Below are positions 1-8,208 of a stretch of 24,786 bases of DNA, piece by piece; within the stretch, counting starts at the first letter, position 1, and each line of letters opens with the position of its first letter. A model generated the notes under the pieces. That model was not told where the DNA came from, ran no database searches, and was given only the letters and a program-made list of their open reading frames with translations. The translations under genes were made by a program, and so were the position numbers. Source of the DNA: Bacillota bacterium (GTDB taxonomy: Bacteria > Bacillota > Clostridia > Christensenellales > Aristaeellaceae); the NCBI GenBank assembly GCA_023415145.1, contig JAEZLW010000035.1, forward strand, positions 1 to 24,786, in the 5' to 3' direction.

Positions 1-91
1 CAACAGAGAATACCCCAATGAGCAGGATACCGCATACGGAAAAAAGCGCTAGTTTGAAACCGATCCTCCTGAAAAACGGAATATGAAGCAC
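1..91 (-). CDS. N-terminus of a membrane sensor protein, probably a third MCP or sensor kinase (partial)
   Basis: Only the first 30 codons lie in the window. A GTG start at 91-89 is preceded by a GGGGGAG ribosome binding site six bases away. The predicted protein begins MLHIPFFRRIGFKLALFSVC and continues as an uninterrupted hydrophobic stretch. This is a short basic N-terminus followed by a first transmembrane helix, the usual beginning of methyl-accepting chemotaxis proteins and other HAMP-type sensors. It lies 134 bases downstream of two MCP genes on the same strand, so a further MCP is the simplest guess. The class cannot be proved from 30 residues. Confidence 0.6.
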   Translation of the reverse strand, partial: MLHIPFFRRIGFKLALFSVCGILLIGVFSV

Positions 92-133
92 AAGCTTCTC
101 CCCCTTTCAGATAAATTGGCATACCGCCGAATG

Positions 134-162
134 CATGTGCAGTAACCGGCCATTTGCACATG
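134..162. repeat. 8-bp inverted repeat in the gap before the left-edge gene
   Basis: The arms CATGTGCA (134-141) and TGCACATG (155-162) are perfect inverted copies separated by 13 bases. They lie in the 134-base gap between the MCP stop (226) and the GTG start at 91. No T-run follows on either strand, so it is not a standard terminator. It could be an operator or an RNA hairpin. I see no convincing sigma-A promoter in the rest of this gap. Confidence 0.45.
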
Positions 163-225
163 GATATGTACGGCCTTGACCACAGTGCGCCGCACAGGCA
201 TGCTTGACATTGCATACCTTTATTC

Positions 226-2328
226 TCAGTACTTCCCGAGACCCGAGATCTCCATAGCTTTCGGCCTGTTTGCCAAAACCGGCTCCTTGCGCAAAGATAT
301 AGCAGCGAAGCTTTCCGCTTCGTCGTCGGATTCCAATATAAACTTTGCCACTTCCTCACGCAGGGCAGCAGCCTGGGCGGACATTTCCTCGCTTGTGGCG
401 GAGTTTTCTTCCGCAGTGGCGGCGTTTGTCTGCACGACGGAGGATACCTGGGCAAGGCCCTGCCTGATCTGTTCAATGGCCGCAGCTTGTTCGGAGGATG
501 CCTGGTGAATCTTTATGATACTTTCGCTGACAAGGTTGTCTTTCCCTTGGACATTATGCAAGATTTTCGCAGTTCGTGTCACAATTTCCGTTCCTTCAGC
601 CACAGTCAAAGCAGAGTGGCCGATCAGATCTGAAGTCTGCTTTGCAGCCTCCGCCGATTTGGCTGCCAGATTGCGTACCTCGTCGGCAACTACCGCAAAG
701 CCTTTGCCGGCATTTCCAGCCCGGGCAGCTTCGATGGCAGCGTTTAGCGCAAGAATATTGGTCTGGAACGCAATATCTTCAATGACCTTTGTTATGCTGG
801 CAATTTGGCTGGAAGCGTTGCTGATGTTGGCCATTGCCCCGGTGAGCTTATCCATGTGCTCGCTGCCGTCCCTGACAAAAGCGCTTGCCTGCTCAACGTA
901 GCCTGCAGCAGCATTGACGTTTGCGGAGTTTTCGGAGGCCTGATGGGCAACCCTTGCAGTGGAAGCGCTTAATTGCTCAAGTGCGGAGGCCTGCTGCGTT
1001 GAACCTGCAGCAAGCGCCTGAGCACCGCTGGCCACCTGAGCGGCACCGGTTGCGACCTGCTCGGCGGCGGTGTTGATAATCATCAGTGTCTGACTCAGGG
1101 AAGAAGCGATTCCCAAAAGGGCGGCCCTTACAGATGCAAACTCTCCTTCATATGCCTGAGTTAGCCGTATAGTCATATCCCCCTGCTTCATGGTTGTAAG
1201 AACGGATGTAATCTCGGCAATATAGTTGTGATATTCGCCCAGCCTTTCCAGAATTTGTCCCATGGACTTGGAAAGCTGCCCGATTTCATCCTTTGCGAAT
1301 GTTTTTTCATCGATGGAAAGTTTCAGTTCACCCGATGCAATCCGTTTGCTGATACCGGTTATGTATAGAATGTTCTTTTTAGTATAATAGATCACGAAAA
1401 CCGCCATGCCAGTCAGCAGTACGGCAATAAGCGCAACGATCAGCAGGGAACTGAATGTGGTATTTTGCACCTGCGCCGCAATAACGGCTGTGCTATTTTG
1501 GGCGTAGGCCTCCAGAAGCTCCGTCATCAAATTGATGTGTTCCCTGGCCGTATCGAATGCGGCAAAGTGGTTTTGGGCGTCAACGCCTGAGTTTGTCACA
1601 GTATTTGTGGCAAACCATTCATTATAATCGTTCGTAAACGCCTGTTGAAGCTGCTTGAGCGTAACTCCCGCGGTGGGATGCTTAAAGACTTCATACAAAT
1701 CCGTATTGGCCTGTATCATTAAAAACGCATCATCCATGCGGGTTTTAACCTGTCCGGCATTCTCTGAAAAATCGGAAACCAGGCTCTTCAATACCTCAGC
1801 TGCATCGGAGCCTGTCACCTGATTTGCAAAATTGGCAAGCTCATTTTCCATGCTAACCATGAACGCCGACACAAGGCTTTCCAAAGCAGCCGATGAAATT
1901 GGGCCAGTTTGCTGGTCCTTCATCAGCGCAAGCTCAGCCGCAGCGTTTTTGGAAAAATCAGTGATCAGGCTTTCCAGCGCCTGGGATGGCTGTGCAGAAG
2001 GCTCCTGACTCTTCAGAAGCGAAAGCTCCTCCACAGCCTTTGAGGAAAAATCGTCAACAAGGTTCCTTAATGCCTGAGTCTGCTCCAGGGCAGACTTTCG
2101 GGCCGAAAACAGTGCGATTTCATCCTCCGCGACATAAGCCTGGTAAAAGTCCCTGTCCGCGTTCAAAAGCGCTGCCGTGGGCACAAAAAGCTCGTCATAC
2201 AGTGTTCTTCGGGTTTGACTGTTTACCGTGTTCGTAAGATTGATGAATATCAGGGAGAGAACGATCAATGCAATCAACGCAGGTACGGTGATCAACAGGA
2301 GTTTTTTTGTAATCGACAGATTTTTCAT
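226..2328 (-). CDS. Methyl-accepting chemotaxis protein with a repeat-containing sensor domain
   Basis: Membrane chemoreceptor of 700 residues that would pass ligand signals to CheA through CheW. The ATG at 2328 is chosen because GGGAGG lies seven bases upstream; in-frame ATG 2352 lacks such a site. Transmembrane helix 1 is at about 9-32 and helix 2 at about 293-316. Between them is an external domain of about 260 residues with four tandem 31-residue repeats (about 86-209). A HAMP region and a second HAMP-like segment (near GDMTIRL) follow, then the long helical signalling domain. The conserved hairpin tip (FQTNILALNAAIEAARAG) lies near 522-539. The C-terminus ends GLGKY. It follows a paralogous MCP by 33 bases and ends in TGA. 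I do not recognise the sensor domain or the ligand. Confidence 0.95.
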   Translation of the reverse strand: MKNLSITKKLLLITVPALIALIVLSLIFINLTNTVNSQTRRTLYDELFVPTAALLNADRDFYQAYVAEDEIALFSARKSALEQTQALRNLVDDFSSKAVEELSLLKSQEPSAQPSQALESLITDFSKNAAAELALMKDQQTGPISSAALESLVSAFMVSMENELANFANQVTGSDAAEVLKSLVSDFSENAGQVKTRMDDAFLMIQANTDLYEVFKHPTAGVTLKQLQQAFTNDYNEWFATNTVTNSGVDAQNHFAAFDTAREHINLMTELLEAYAQNSTAVIAAQVQNTTFSSLLIVALIAVLLTGMAVFVIYYTKKNILYITGISKRIASGELKLSIDEKTFAKDEIGQLSKSMGQILERLGEYHNYIAEITSVLTTMKQGDMTIRLTQAYEGEFASVRAALLGIASSLSQTLMIINTAAEQVATGAAQVASGAQALAAGSTQQASALEQLSASTARVAHQASENSANVNAAAGYVEQASAFVRDGSEHMDKLTGAMANISNASSQIASITKVIEDIAFQTNILALNAAIEAARAGNAGKGFAVVADEVRNLAAKSAEAAKQTSDLIGHSALTVAEGTEIVTRTAKILHNVQGKDNLVSESIIKIHQASSEQAAAIEQIRQGLAQVSSVVQTNAATAEENSATSEEMSAQAAALREEVAKFILESDDEAESFAAISLRKEPVLANRPKAMEISGLGKY
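1702..2073 (-). repeat. Four tandem 93-bp (31-residue) repeats inside the MCP sensor domain
   Basis: The motif ALxSLVxDFSxxAxxEL recurs at exact 31-residue spacing: ALRNLVDDFS, ALESLITDFS, ALESLVSAFM and VLKSLVSDFS. The 93-bp units are 2073-1981, 1980-1888, 1887-1795 and 1794-1702. They are diverged, but similarity is still visible in the DNA (plus-strand segments AGGCTTTCCAGCGCCTG, AGGCTTTCCAAAGCAGC and AGGCTCTTCAATACCTC). The units look helical. Confidence 0.8.
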
Positions 2329-2361
2329 ATCATTCCCTCCCTGATGATTCATGAAAAGTTC

Positions 2362-4200
2362 TTAATACTTCCCAAACGATGAGGCGGGCCTGAACCCCGC
2401 TTTGCCCTGGGCGGGAGGCTCTTTTAGCAGGGAGATGGGGGCAAGGTGGTCTTTCTCATAACCGGAATCCAGCCTGAACTTGCCCACTTCTTCCCGAAGC
2501 GTGGCAGCCTGGGCAGACATTTCCTCACTGGTGGCGGAGTTTTCTTCCGCGGTAGCCGCGTTTGTCTGTACAACGGCGGATACCTGGTTGAGTCCCTGCC
2601 TGATCTGTTCAATGGCGATGGCCTGGTCGGTTGATGCCTGCTCAATTTTTACAATGCTCTCATTGACCAGGTAAGCTTTTTCTTCAACATTCATTAAAAT
2701 TTGGGCAGTTTGCTCCGTTATCTGTGCTCCCTCGTCCACCGTGATAGCAGAGCGCCGGATAAGTTCCGCGGTCTGTTTTGCCGCCTCAGCCGATTTGGCT
2801 GCCAGGTTGCGCACCTCATCCGCCACTACTGCGAAGCCCTTTCCGGCGTTCCCTGCGCGGGCCGCTTCGATGGCGGCGTTTAATGCAAGAATATTGGTCT
2901 GGAAAGCAATATCCTCAATAACCTTGGTGATGTTGGCGATTTGGTTGGACGAGGAGCCGATATTCGCCATCGCTTCCGTGAGCCGCTTCATGTGTTCGCT
3001 TCCGTCCTTGACGTTAGCTCCCGTCTGTTCCACATATTGCGCAGCCACCTTCACATGATTGGAATTTTCTGCGGCCTGCCCTGCGATTTTGGCAGCGGAA
3101 GCGCTCAATTCTTCCACTGACGACGCCTGCTGTGTTGAACCGGTGGCCAGTGCCTGTGCCCCGCTGGCCACCTGGGCTGCGCCGGTTGAAACCTGCTCGG
3201 CGGCGGTATGAATGGTCAACAGCGTGTGATTCAGCTCTGTCACCGTATTTTGTATTGCCTGCTTGATTGAAGCGAAGTCGCCGATATAATCCATATCCAC
3301 AGCGATACGCATGTCGCCACGGGACAAATGGGAGAGCTTGTCCGATATATCATGTATATAGGCGGCTAGCAGCGCATTAGTCTTTTTGATGCTCTTGGCC
3401 ATGCTGCCCAGCTCGTCACGGCTTTCATAAGAGATTTGTGCCTGCATATTCCCCTTTGCCATCTGTGCGTATACTTCTTCGATTTCCCGAATAGGGGCCA
3501 AGATCGATTTTCTGATGGCAAACGCAACGGCAACGGTAATGAGCAGTGACACCGCGGCAACGGCTATCAGCAGAGCCCGGGCCAGGCTGGCAGCACTTTG
3601 CCCGGTGGTTCTTTGCATTTGTGCGTCGTTATGTGTCGCAGCGGAAAACTGATCCAGTATGCCCTCGACCTTATCCAGAATGGGTGCATACTGCGTAATG
3701 TAGAGTTCCTGCGCTTTGTGAAGGCTTTCTGCCGTTGCTTCGGTTACAAGCTTTGTATATTCGCCTCTTATGGCAGCGGCACTTTCCAGCATCGCTTTCA
3801 CATTCTTGATTTGCGCATCCTGATTAGCATCAGTCAGATTAGCTGCATATTTCGCCAGTGCATCATGTACAGGCTGTGCATCCTTGCCTGCCTGTTCCAA
3901 TTCGGCTTTGATTGTCTGGGCATCGGTCATAACCAGCGCACGCAGAAAGTGCCGTTGCACCGATGCCATGTTTCTCTTCATGGACCAGGTGTAATCTATG
4001 TTTGGGACTGTTTTATCGCCGTACAACTCAATCTGCTCAACCATGTTGTTGATACTGAACATCGACACCCCGATAGACACCATCATCAATACAAGGACAA
4101 TACCGAACCCGGTGATCAATTTCATGTTAACAGTCAGGTTTTTAAAGAGATTTCCTCTTTCCCTCTTGATTCCGGAGCTTTCTAATATATTAATCATCAT
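2362..4200 (-). CDS. Methyl-accepting chemotaxis protein, four-helix-bundle type sensor domain
   Basis: Membrane chemoreceptor of 612 residues. The ATG at 4200 is preferred because GGAAGG lies seven bases upstream; the open frame extends to a GTG at 4230 without a good site. Transmembrane helix 1 is at about 28-49 and helix 2 at about 207-229. The external domain between them is about 155 residues and all helical in character, with the look of the 4HB_MCP family (motifs near NMVEQI and YTWSMKRNM). HAMP, a second HAMP-like segment (RGDMRIAV) and the cytoplasmic signalling domain with the AFQTNILALNAAIEAARAG hairpin tip follow. The signalling half is very similar to the next MCP downstream, while the sensor halves are unrelated. 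The C-terminus is SSFGKY. The gene lies 70 bases after the response regulator gene. Confidence 0.95.
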   Translation of the reverse strand: MMINILESSGIKRERGNLFKNLTVNMKLITGFGIVLVLMMVSIGVSMFSINNMVEQIELYGDKTVPNIDYTWSMKRNMASVQRHFLRALVMTDAQTIKAELEQAGKDAQPVHDALAKYAANLTDANQDAQIKNVKAMLESAAAIRGEYTKLVTEATAESLHKAQELYITQYAPILDKVEGILDQFSAATHNDAQMQRTTGQSAASLARALLIAVAAVSLLITVAVAFAIRKSILAPIREIEEVYAQMAKGNMQAQISYESRDELGSMAKSIKKTNALLAAYIHDISDKLSHLSRGDMRIAVDMDYIGDFASIKQAIQNTVTELNHTLLTIHTAAEQVSTGAAQVASGAQALATGSTQQASSVEELSASAAKIAGQAAENSNHVKVAAQYVEQTGANVKDGSEHMKRLTEAMANIGSSSNQIANITKVIEDIAFQTNILALNAAIEAARAGNAGKGFAVVADEVRNLAAKSAEAAKQTAELIRRSAITVDEGAQITEQTAQILMNVEEKAYLVNESIVKIEQASTDQAIAIEQIRQGLNQVSAVVQTNAATAEENSATSEEMSAQAATLREEVGKFRLDSGYEKDHLAPISLLKEPPAQGKAGFRPASSFGKY

Positions 4201-4270
4201 CTGCTTTCCTTCCTTTTGCTGTGTTGCCACAGTATTAATGCCATGGATGGCTTGGGTTTTATTCCATCCA

Positions 4271-5056
4271 TTATTTCCCCCGGTCGATCAAAACCAGATC
4301 CATAAACTCCGAGGCAGTGATCTTCACTGGCATTCTGCCCGCCTTGGTGAAAATCAGGTAGTTTCCATCCGTTTTGATACTTGCAAACAATTCTTCGTCC
4401 CGAAGCATACCAAACCTTGCGGTATTCAGCCTGGAGCGGAAGTCAAAGTGAATGTTTGTACCGGTTTTCATGGTTACATCCAGTTGATAATCCGGCAGTG
4501 CGCATACGCTTTTAAAGTATCCCTCCTCCGTTTGGTCTTCCTCACTTACCATTTTAGGAGACAAACCTCGCTTTTGCATACTCCGTTTTGTAGTATTTTT
4601 CTCTTTTTCGTCATCATTTGGCTTGGATTGAGCTTCGGTGGCGCCATTTTTAGGGGAGCTGTTTCCAATCAGCCCCAACTTTCCCATGACTTCGATCAGC
4701 TTATCCGTATCTATGGGCTTGGCTGCGTAGGCTTCACATCCATATTCAAAAGCCGTCTTCACCATCTGCGCTTCAGCCAGCGCTGTTGTCATAATGATTT
4801 TCACACGCTGATCCTTCGGGATGCCGTACTGCTTCTCCAGCTCCCTGATAGCCTTGAGGGTTTTTACGCCATCCACCTTTGGCATCATGATGTCAAGGCA
4901 GATCAGCTGATACGGCTCTTTGTCCTTGAGCGCCATCAAAAAGGCATCGATCGTTTCCAGGCCGTCAACGACCATGTCGCAATCTCCGTACTTCTCCAGA
5001 AACTTGCTCAAAAAATTTCTGCTGACCAGATCGTCTTCCGCAATCAGAATTTTCAT
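4271..5056 (-). CDS. Response regulator: CheY-like receiver plus unrecognised C-terminal domain
   Basis: Protein of 261 residues. Residues 1-130 form a CheY-like receiver with acidic pocket E7-D8-D9, phosphoacceptor D55 (LICLDIMMP), T90/T91 and K113 (AKPID). A charged linker (about 131-178, rich in K, E, T, S) leads to a C-terminal domain of about 80 residues. That domain has short beta-like segments (YQLDVTMKTG, HFDFRSRL, FASIKTDGNYLIF, MPVKITASEFMDLVL) and faintly resembles DUF2442. It is not a winged-helix, HTH, GGDEF or methylesterase output. The ATG at 5056 overlaps the TGA of the upstream histidine kinase (ATGA), with GAGGAGGA seven bases before it, so the two are translationally coupled. 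An upstream in-frame start at 5128 lies inside the kinase gene and was rejected. It is the likely phosphorylation partner of that kinase, of CheA, or of both. Confidence 0.9.
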   Translation of the reverse strand: MKILIAEDDLVSRNFLSKFLEKYGDCDMVVDGLETIDAFLMALKDKEPYQLICLDIMMPKVDGVKTLKAIRELEKQYGIPKDQRVKIIMTTALAEAQMVKTAFEYGCEAYAAKPIDTDKLIEVMGKLGLIGNSSPKNGATEAQSKPNDDEKEKNTTKRSMQKRGLSPKMVSEEDQTEEGYFKSVCALPDYQLDVTMKTGTNIHFDFRSRLNTARFGMLRDEELFASIKTDGNYLIFTKAGRMPVKITASEFMDLVLIDRGK

Positions 5057-6690
5057 GGTCTGTCCTCCTCGTATCGAATATGGAACATACTTATCATTTT
5101 CAGGTAATGGTCTTTTGCGGCATCCCATTTTCGGCCCCTAGCGGCAAGCTCGGTTTTAAATGCCAGCTCCGCCAAATCATCTGCGCCCAACCGGATGGCC
5201 AGTTCCTTCGCCTGATGCGCAGCTTCTTCCACCGGGGACAAATTGTTTTCCAGCAACAAGATTTGTATCTGCCGCAGTACCTGATGTATCTCCTGAAGCT
5301 CATGGGATGCATCGTCCCCAAATGCCATATGGTCCGCTGCGTCAAAAACGATCTCTCCGTTTTCGCCAAGCCTTACGCGGCTGCATCTTAAGGCGCCGGC
5401 CTGGTTCCCCAATATCACAACTTTACCGGTCCTGTTTACCGTCTCTTGGGAGATCAGCCTTGTATTCCCGCTGTCGTCGGTCACAATGGGCGATGCCACT
5501 TGATATGCCTCAGCTAAATAGTCAGACAAATCGTTTTGTGTGGGATCACCGGAATGGGAAAAGTTTGCCTCAAACCGAAAGGTGCTGCCTTTTCCGATTT
5601 CGCTCTGCGCACGGATATCGCCGCCCATCAGTTCGGCCAATTGCTTGCAGATAGCAAGGCCCAAGCCTGTTCCATTATGCCTTCTGGTAACAGAACCGTC
5701 CACCTGGCTGAACCGCTTGAAAAGCAGATCCATCTTCTCTGGAGATATACCGATCCCCGTATCCGAGATGCAAAACTCCAATCGAATTCCTTGATCCGCC
5801 TCCCCTGTTTGATGTACGCTGACACTGATCTGACCCGCATCGGTGAACTTGATGGCATTGCCAATCAGGTTGTTCAGTATCTGGCGCAGGCGTTCGGGGT
5901 CTCCGCCAATAAACTTCGGAACACTTTTTGAAAAATTGTATTGCAGCCTCAGACCTTTTTTCTCGATAAGCACCGCATGGATTTTTACAATATCATCCAT
6001 CAGTGCTTTCAAGTTAAAGGGAATATTTGAAATGGATATTTTGCCTGCCTCTATCCTGGAAAACTCCAGGATATCGCTGATCACGTTCAGAAGCGCATGA
6101 GCGCTGGATTTGGCCATCCTAATATAATCCTTCTGCTCTTCATCCGTATCAGTCATGTAAAGCAGGTCCATCATGCCTATCAGGCCGTTTAATGGCGTAC
6201 GGATCTCATGGCTCATATTTGCCAGAAACTCGCTCTTGATCCGATTCGCCGATTCCGCCTCCTCGCGGCCCCTCTTCAATGCATCCTCATAGTTCTTGAT
6301 GCGGTCGATATCGCGGAACACCACCACCACACCTTCAGCCGCATCGCCTTCACAAAAGATCGGTGAACAGCTTGCCGATACAAAAAGCGATTTCCCTTCC
6401 TTGGTAATCAAGGCGGAGTGGTTTTTCAGCCCCACCGGTTCGCCGCTGAAAAGCGCAGCGGAGATCGGGCTGTCCTGCCGCTTGCCCGAAAAGAAATCCA
6501 CCAGGGGAAATATATCCCCAAAAGGTTTCCCTACCGCCTCATATTCGCTCCAGCCGGTCAGCTTCACTCCTGAAGCATTGATGTACAGCACTGACCCGTC
6601 CCGGTCGGTTACAATCACGCCGTCGCCTATGCAATCAAGCGTAGCCGAGAGGAACTTCATCCGGTCTGTTCCCGGCATCTGTTGAAGCAA
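5053..6690 (-). CDS. Cytoplasmic PAS-histidine kinase with C-terminal Hpt-like domain
   Basis: Sensor kinase of 545 residues with no transmembrane segment. The order is a PAS domain (about 10-128), a short helix, a HisKA domain with phosphorylated H161 (NMSHEIRTPLNG), and a HATPase_c domain: N box NLIGNAIKF near 275-282, G1 DTGIGI near 310-315, F box FKRFSQVDG, G2 GTGLGLA near 340-346. After a linker of about 80 residues comes an Hpt-like helical domain with H492 (AAHQAKELAIRLGA), the usual HxxK arrangement but E in place of the following G. There is no receiver domain. The start is set at TTG 6690 because GGAGG lies eight bases upstream; an in-frame GTG at 6699 lies inside that site. It overlaps the response regulator gene by four bases. 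PAS proteins sense redox, light or small molecules; the signal here is unknown. Confidence 0.92.
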   Translation of the reverse strand: MLQQMPGTDRMKFLSATLDCIGDGVIVTDRDGSVLYINASGVKLTGWSEYEAVGKPFGDIFPLVDFFSGKRQDSPISAALFSGEPVGLKNHSALITKEGKSLFVSASCSPIFCEGDAAEGVVVVFRDIDRIKNYEDALKRGREEAESANRIKSEFLANMSHEIRTPLNGLIGMMDLLYMTDTDEEQKDYIRMAKSSAHALLNVISDILEFSRIEAGKISISNIPFNLKALMDDIVKIHAVLIEKKGLRLQYNFSKSVPKFIGGDPERLRQILNNLIGNAIKFTDAGQISVSVHQTGEADQGIRLEFCISDTGIGISPEKMDLLFKRFSQVDGSVTRRHNGTGLGLAICKQLAELMGGDIRAQSEIGKGSTFRFEANFSHSGDPTQNDLSDYLAEAYQVASPIVTDDSGNTRLISQETVNRTGKVVILGNQAGALRCSRVRLGENGEIVFDAADHMAFGDDASHELQEIHQVLRQIQILLLENNLSPVEEAAHQAKELAIRLGADDLAELAFKTELAARGRKWDAAKDHYLKMISMFHIRYEEDRP

Positions 6691-6703
6691 TAATGTCACC
6701 TCC

Positions 6704-7174
6704 CTACCGCAAGATCGGCTGGCGGAAAATCTCCACTGTCCCGGTTTTCACATCCAAGGCAATGGTTCTGCTTTCGCTCCCCCGCAAATCGGCCTTGGTA
6801 ATGGTCAGGCCCATGCTAAGCAGCGCATGCTTCACGGCATCAATGTTCTTTTTCCCTACGTTGTATATATCCTGCGGGAGCATGGATTCCGCACCGCCAT
6901 ACAACTGAATATGAAGTTCTTCCTTCCGGCAGCCATAGCTTTGACACAGTGTGCTGATCATTAAAGGTACGCCGGTTTCGGCGAAATAGCCCGGGCGTCC
7001 CGTTCTGTCCCTTTCGTCCAGCGGCGACGGAAGAACCACATGGAGCATACCCGCCGCCTTTTTCAAAGGGCTGTAAGCGGTAACAGCCACACAGGATGCC
7101 AGCGCGTACGTTCTGAGGATATCGTCTTCTCCGCCGGTGATGATATATTCTCCCATTCCGACCACATGTTCCAT
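6704..7174 (-). CDS. cheD: Chemoreceptor glutamine deamidase CheD
   Basis: CheD deamidates glutamines in chemoreceptors and so tunes their signalling. The protein is 156 residues, a normal length. The family's catalytic residues fit T22, C28 (LASCVAV) and H45 (GMLHVVLP), close to the Thr-Cys-His layout of Thermotoga CheD, and a GGAESM motif follows. Start ATG 7174 is preferred over an in-frame GTG at 7189 because AGGTGA lies just before the ATG and inside the end of cheB. The gene starts five bases after the cheB stop. Its TAG stop overlaps the ribosome binding site of the histidine kinase gene. No CheC, the usual CheD partner, is in the window. Confidence 0.95.
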   Translation of the reverse strand: MEHVVGMGEYIITGGEDDILRTYALASCVAVTAYSPLKKAAGMLHVVLPSPLDERDRTGRPGYFAETGVPLMISTLCQSYGCRKEELHIQLYGGAESMLPQDIYNVGKKNIDAVKHALLSMGLTITKADLRGSESRTIALDVKTGTVEIFRQPILR

Positions 7175-7179
7175 CGTTA

Positions 7180-8202
7180 TCACCTGCACAGAAGTTTGGA
7201 CAATATCTGGGGGATGCTTCCCAGCGGCACCTGCGTTTCAACCGCTCCCAGGTCATAAGCCACCTTGGGCATGCCATATACTACCGAGGAAGCCTCATCC
7301 TGCCCGATTGTCCTGCCGCCTTGCCGCCGTATCGCCATCAGTCCCTTCGCTCCGTCATAGCCCATGCCAGTCAAAAGGACCCCTACGGCACAACGGCCAG
7401 CTTCCTTTGCAACCGATTCAAACAACACATCCACCGAAGGGCAGTGTCCATTGACCTTCTCCCCTTGGAAGCATTCCACCTGGTAACGCTTTCCGACTTT
7501 TTTGATCCGCATATGCTTGTCCCCAGGCGCTACAAGCACTTTCCCCATGTCCACAAAATCACCGGTTTCGGCTTCCTTGACCGTAAGGGATGTTTGATGA
7601 TCCAGCCTTTCAGCAAACATTCTGGAAAAAACAGGCGGTATGTGCTGTACAATCACAATCCCCGGGGTTGTGGGCGGGAGAGAGCTCAATATGCTGTAAA
7701 TGGCCTCGGTACCCCCGGTAGAAGCACCGATGGCGATGATGTTGCCTACATCGCAGGCCATATTCCCTGTGACAGCGGCTTTTTCCGGCTTGTTTTGGGG
7801 CGATTTGACAGCGGATGCCATTTTGATTTTTTGAATCAGGTCGCGGATAAAGGTTTCCATACCCTTTGGTGACTGCATGTCAGGCTTTACCACAAAGTCT
7901 ACCGCGCCTGCCTCCATGGCCTCAAACACCACTTTACTGACCGCACTGACCATAATCACCGGGACAAAATATTGGGGCAAAAGCCTTCGTACAAAATCGA
8001 TGCCGTTCATTTTGGGCATTTCCACATCGCAGGTGATCACATCAGGCCTCGTTTCCAGTATTTTGTCTCTGGCCTCAAAGGGGTCTGTGGCGACGGCTGC
8101 TACCTCTATCTGCCGATCCATTGTGATGCCCCTGGCGATCATTTCTCTGGATACCCTGCTATCGTCAACGATCAGCACCCTGATCTTTTTTTGTTTTTCC
8201 AA
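7180..8202 (-). CDS. cheB: Chemotaxis response regulator / protein-glutamate methylesterase CheB
   Basis: CheB removes methyl groups from receptor glutamates and is activated by CheA phosphorylation. The 340-residue protein has a receiver domain (about 7-125) with D13/D14, D59 (TCDVEMPKMNG) and K107 (VVKPD). A linker leads to the methylesterase domain (about 150-340) with catalytic triad S161 (GASTGG), H187 (VQHIPP) and D283 (GMGYDGAKG). All key residues are present. The start is TTG 8202, with AAAGGAGT upstream inside the last codons of cheR; the nearby ATG is out of frame. It lies between cheR and cheD with gaps of six and five bases. Confidence 0.97.
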   Translation of the reverse strand: MEKQKKIRVLIVDDSRVSREMIARGITMDRQIEVAAVATDPFEARDKILETRPDVITCDVEMPKMNGIDFVRRLLPQYFVPVIMVSAVSKVVFEAMEAGAVDFVVKPDMQSPKGMETFIRDLIQKIKMASAVKSPQNKPEKAAVTGNMACDVGNIIAIGASTGGTEAIYSILSSLPPTTPGIVIVQHIPPVFSRMFAERLDHQTSLTVKEAETGDFVDMGKVLVAPGDKHMRIKKVGKRYQVECFQGEKVNGHCPSVDVLFESVAKEAGRCAVGVLLTGMGYDGAKGLMAIRRQGGRTIGQDEASSVVYGMPKVAYDLGAVETQVPLGSIPQILSKLLCR

Positions 8203-8208
8203 CCATAC

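Noticed and set aside
92..225. Riboswitch (for example c-di-GMP type) upstream of the left-edge sensor gene
   Set aside because: None of the conserved core sequences of known riboswitches is visible; only the 8-bp inverted repeat is present.
176..508. Plus-strand open frames across the MCP genes (such as 176-508, 515-901, 2741-3058 and 3998-5107)
   Set aside because: They are complementary-strand shadows of the MCP, regulator and kinase genes, which show family motifs and good ribosome binding sites; the shadows show neither.
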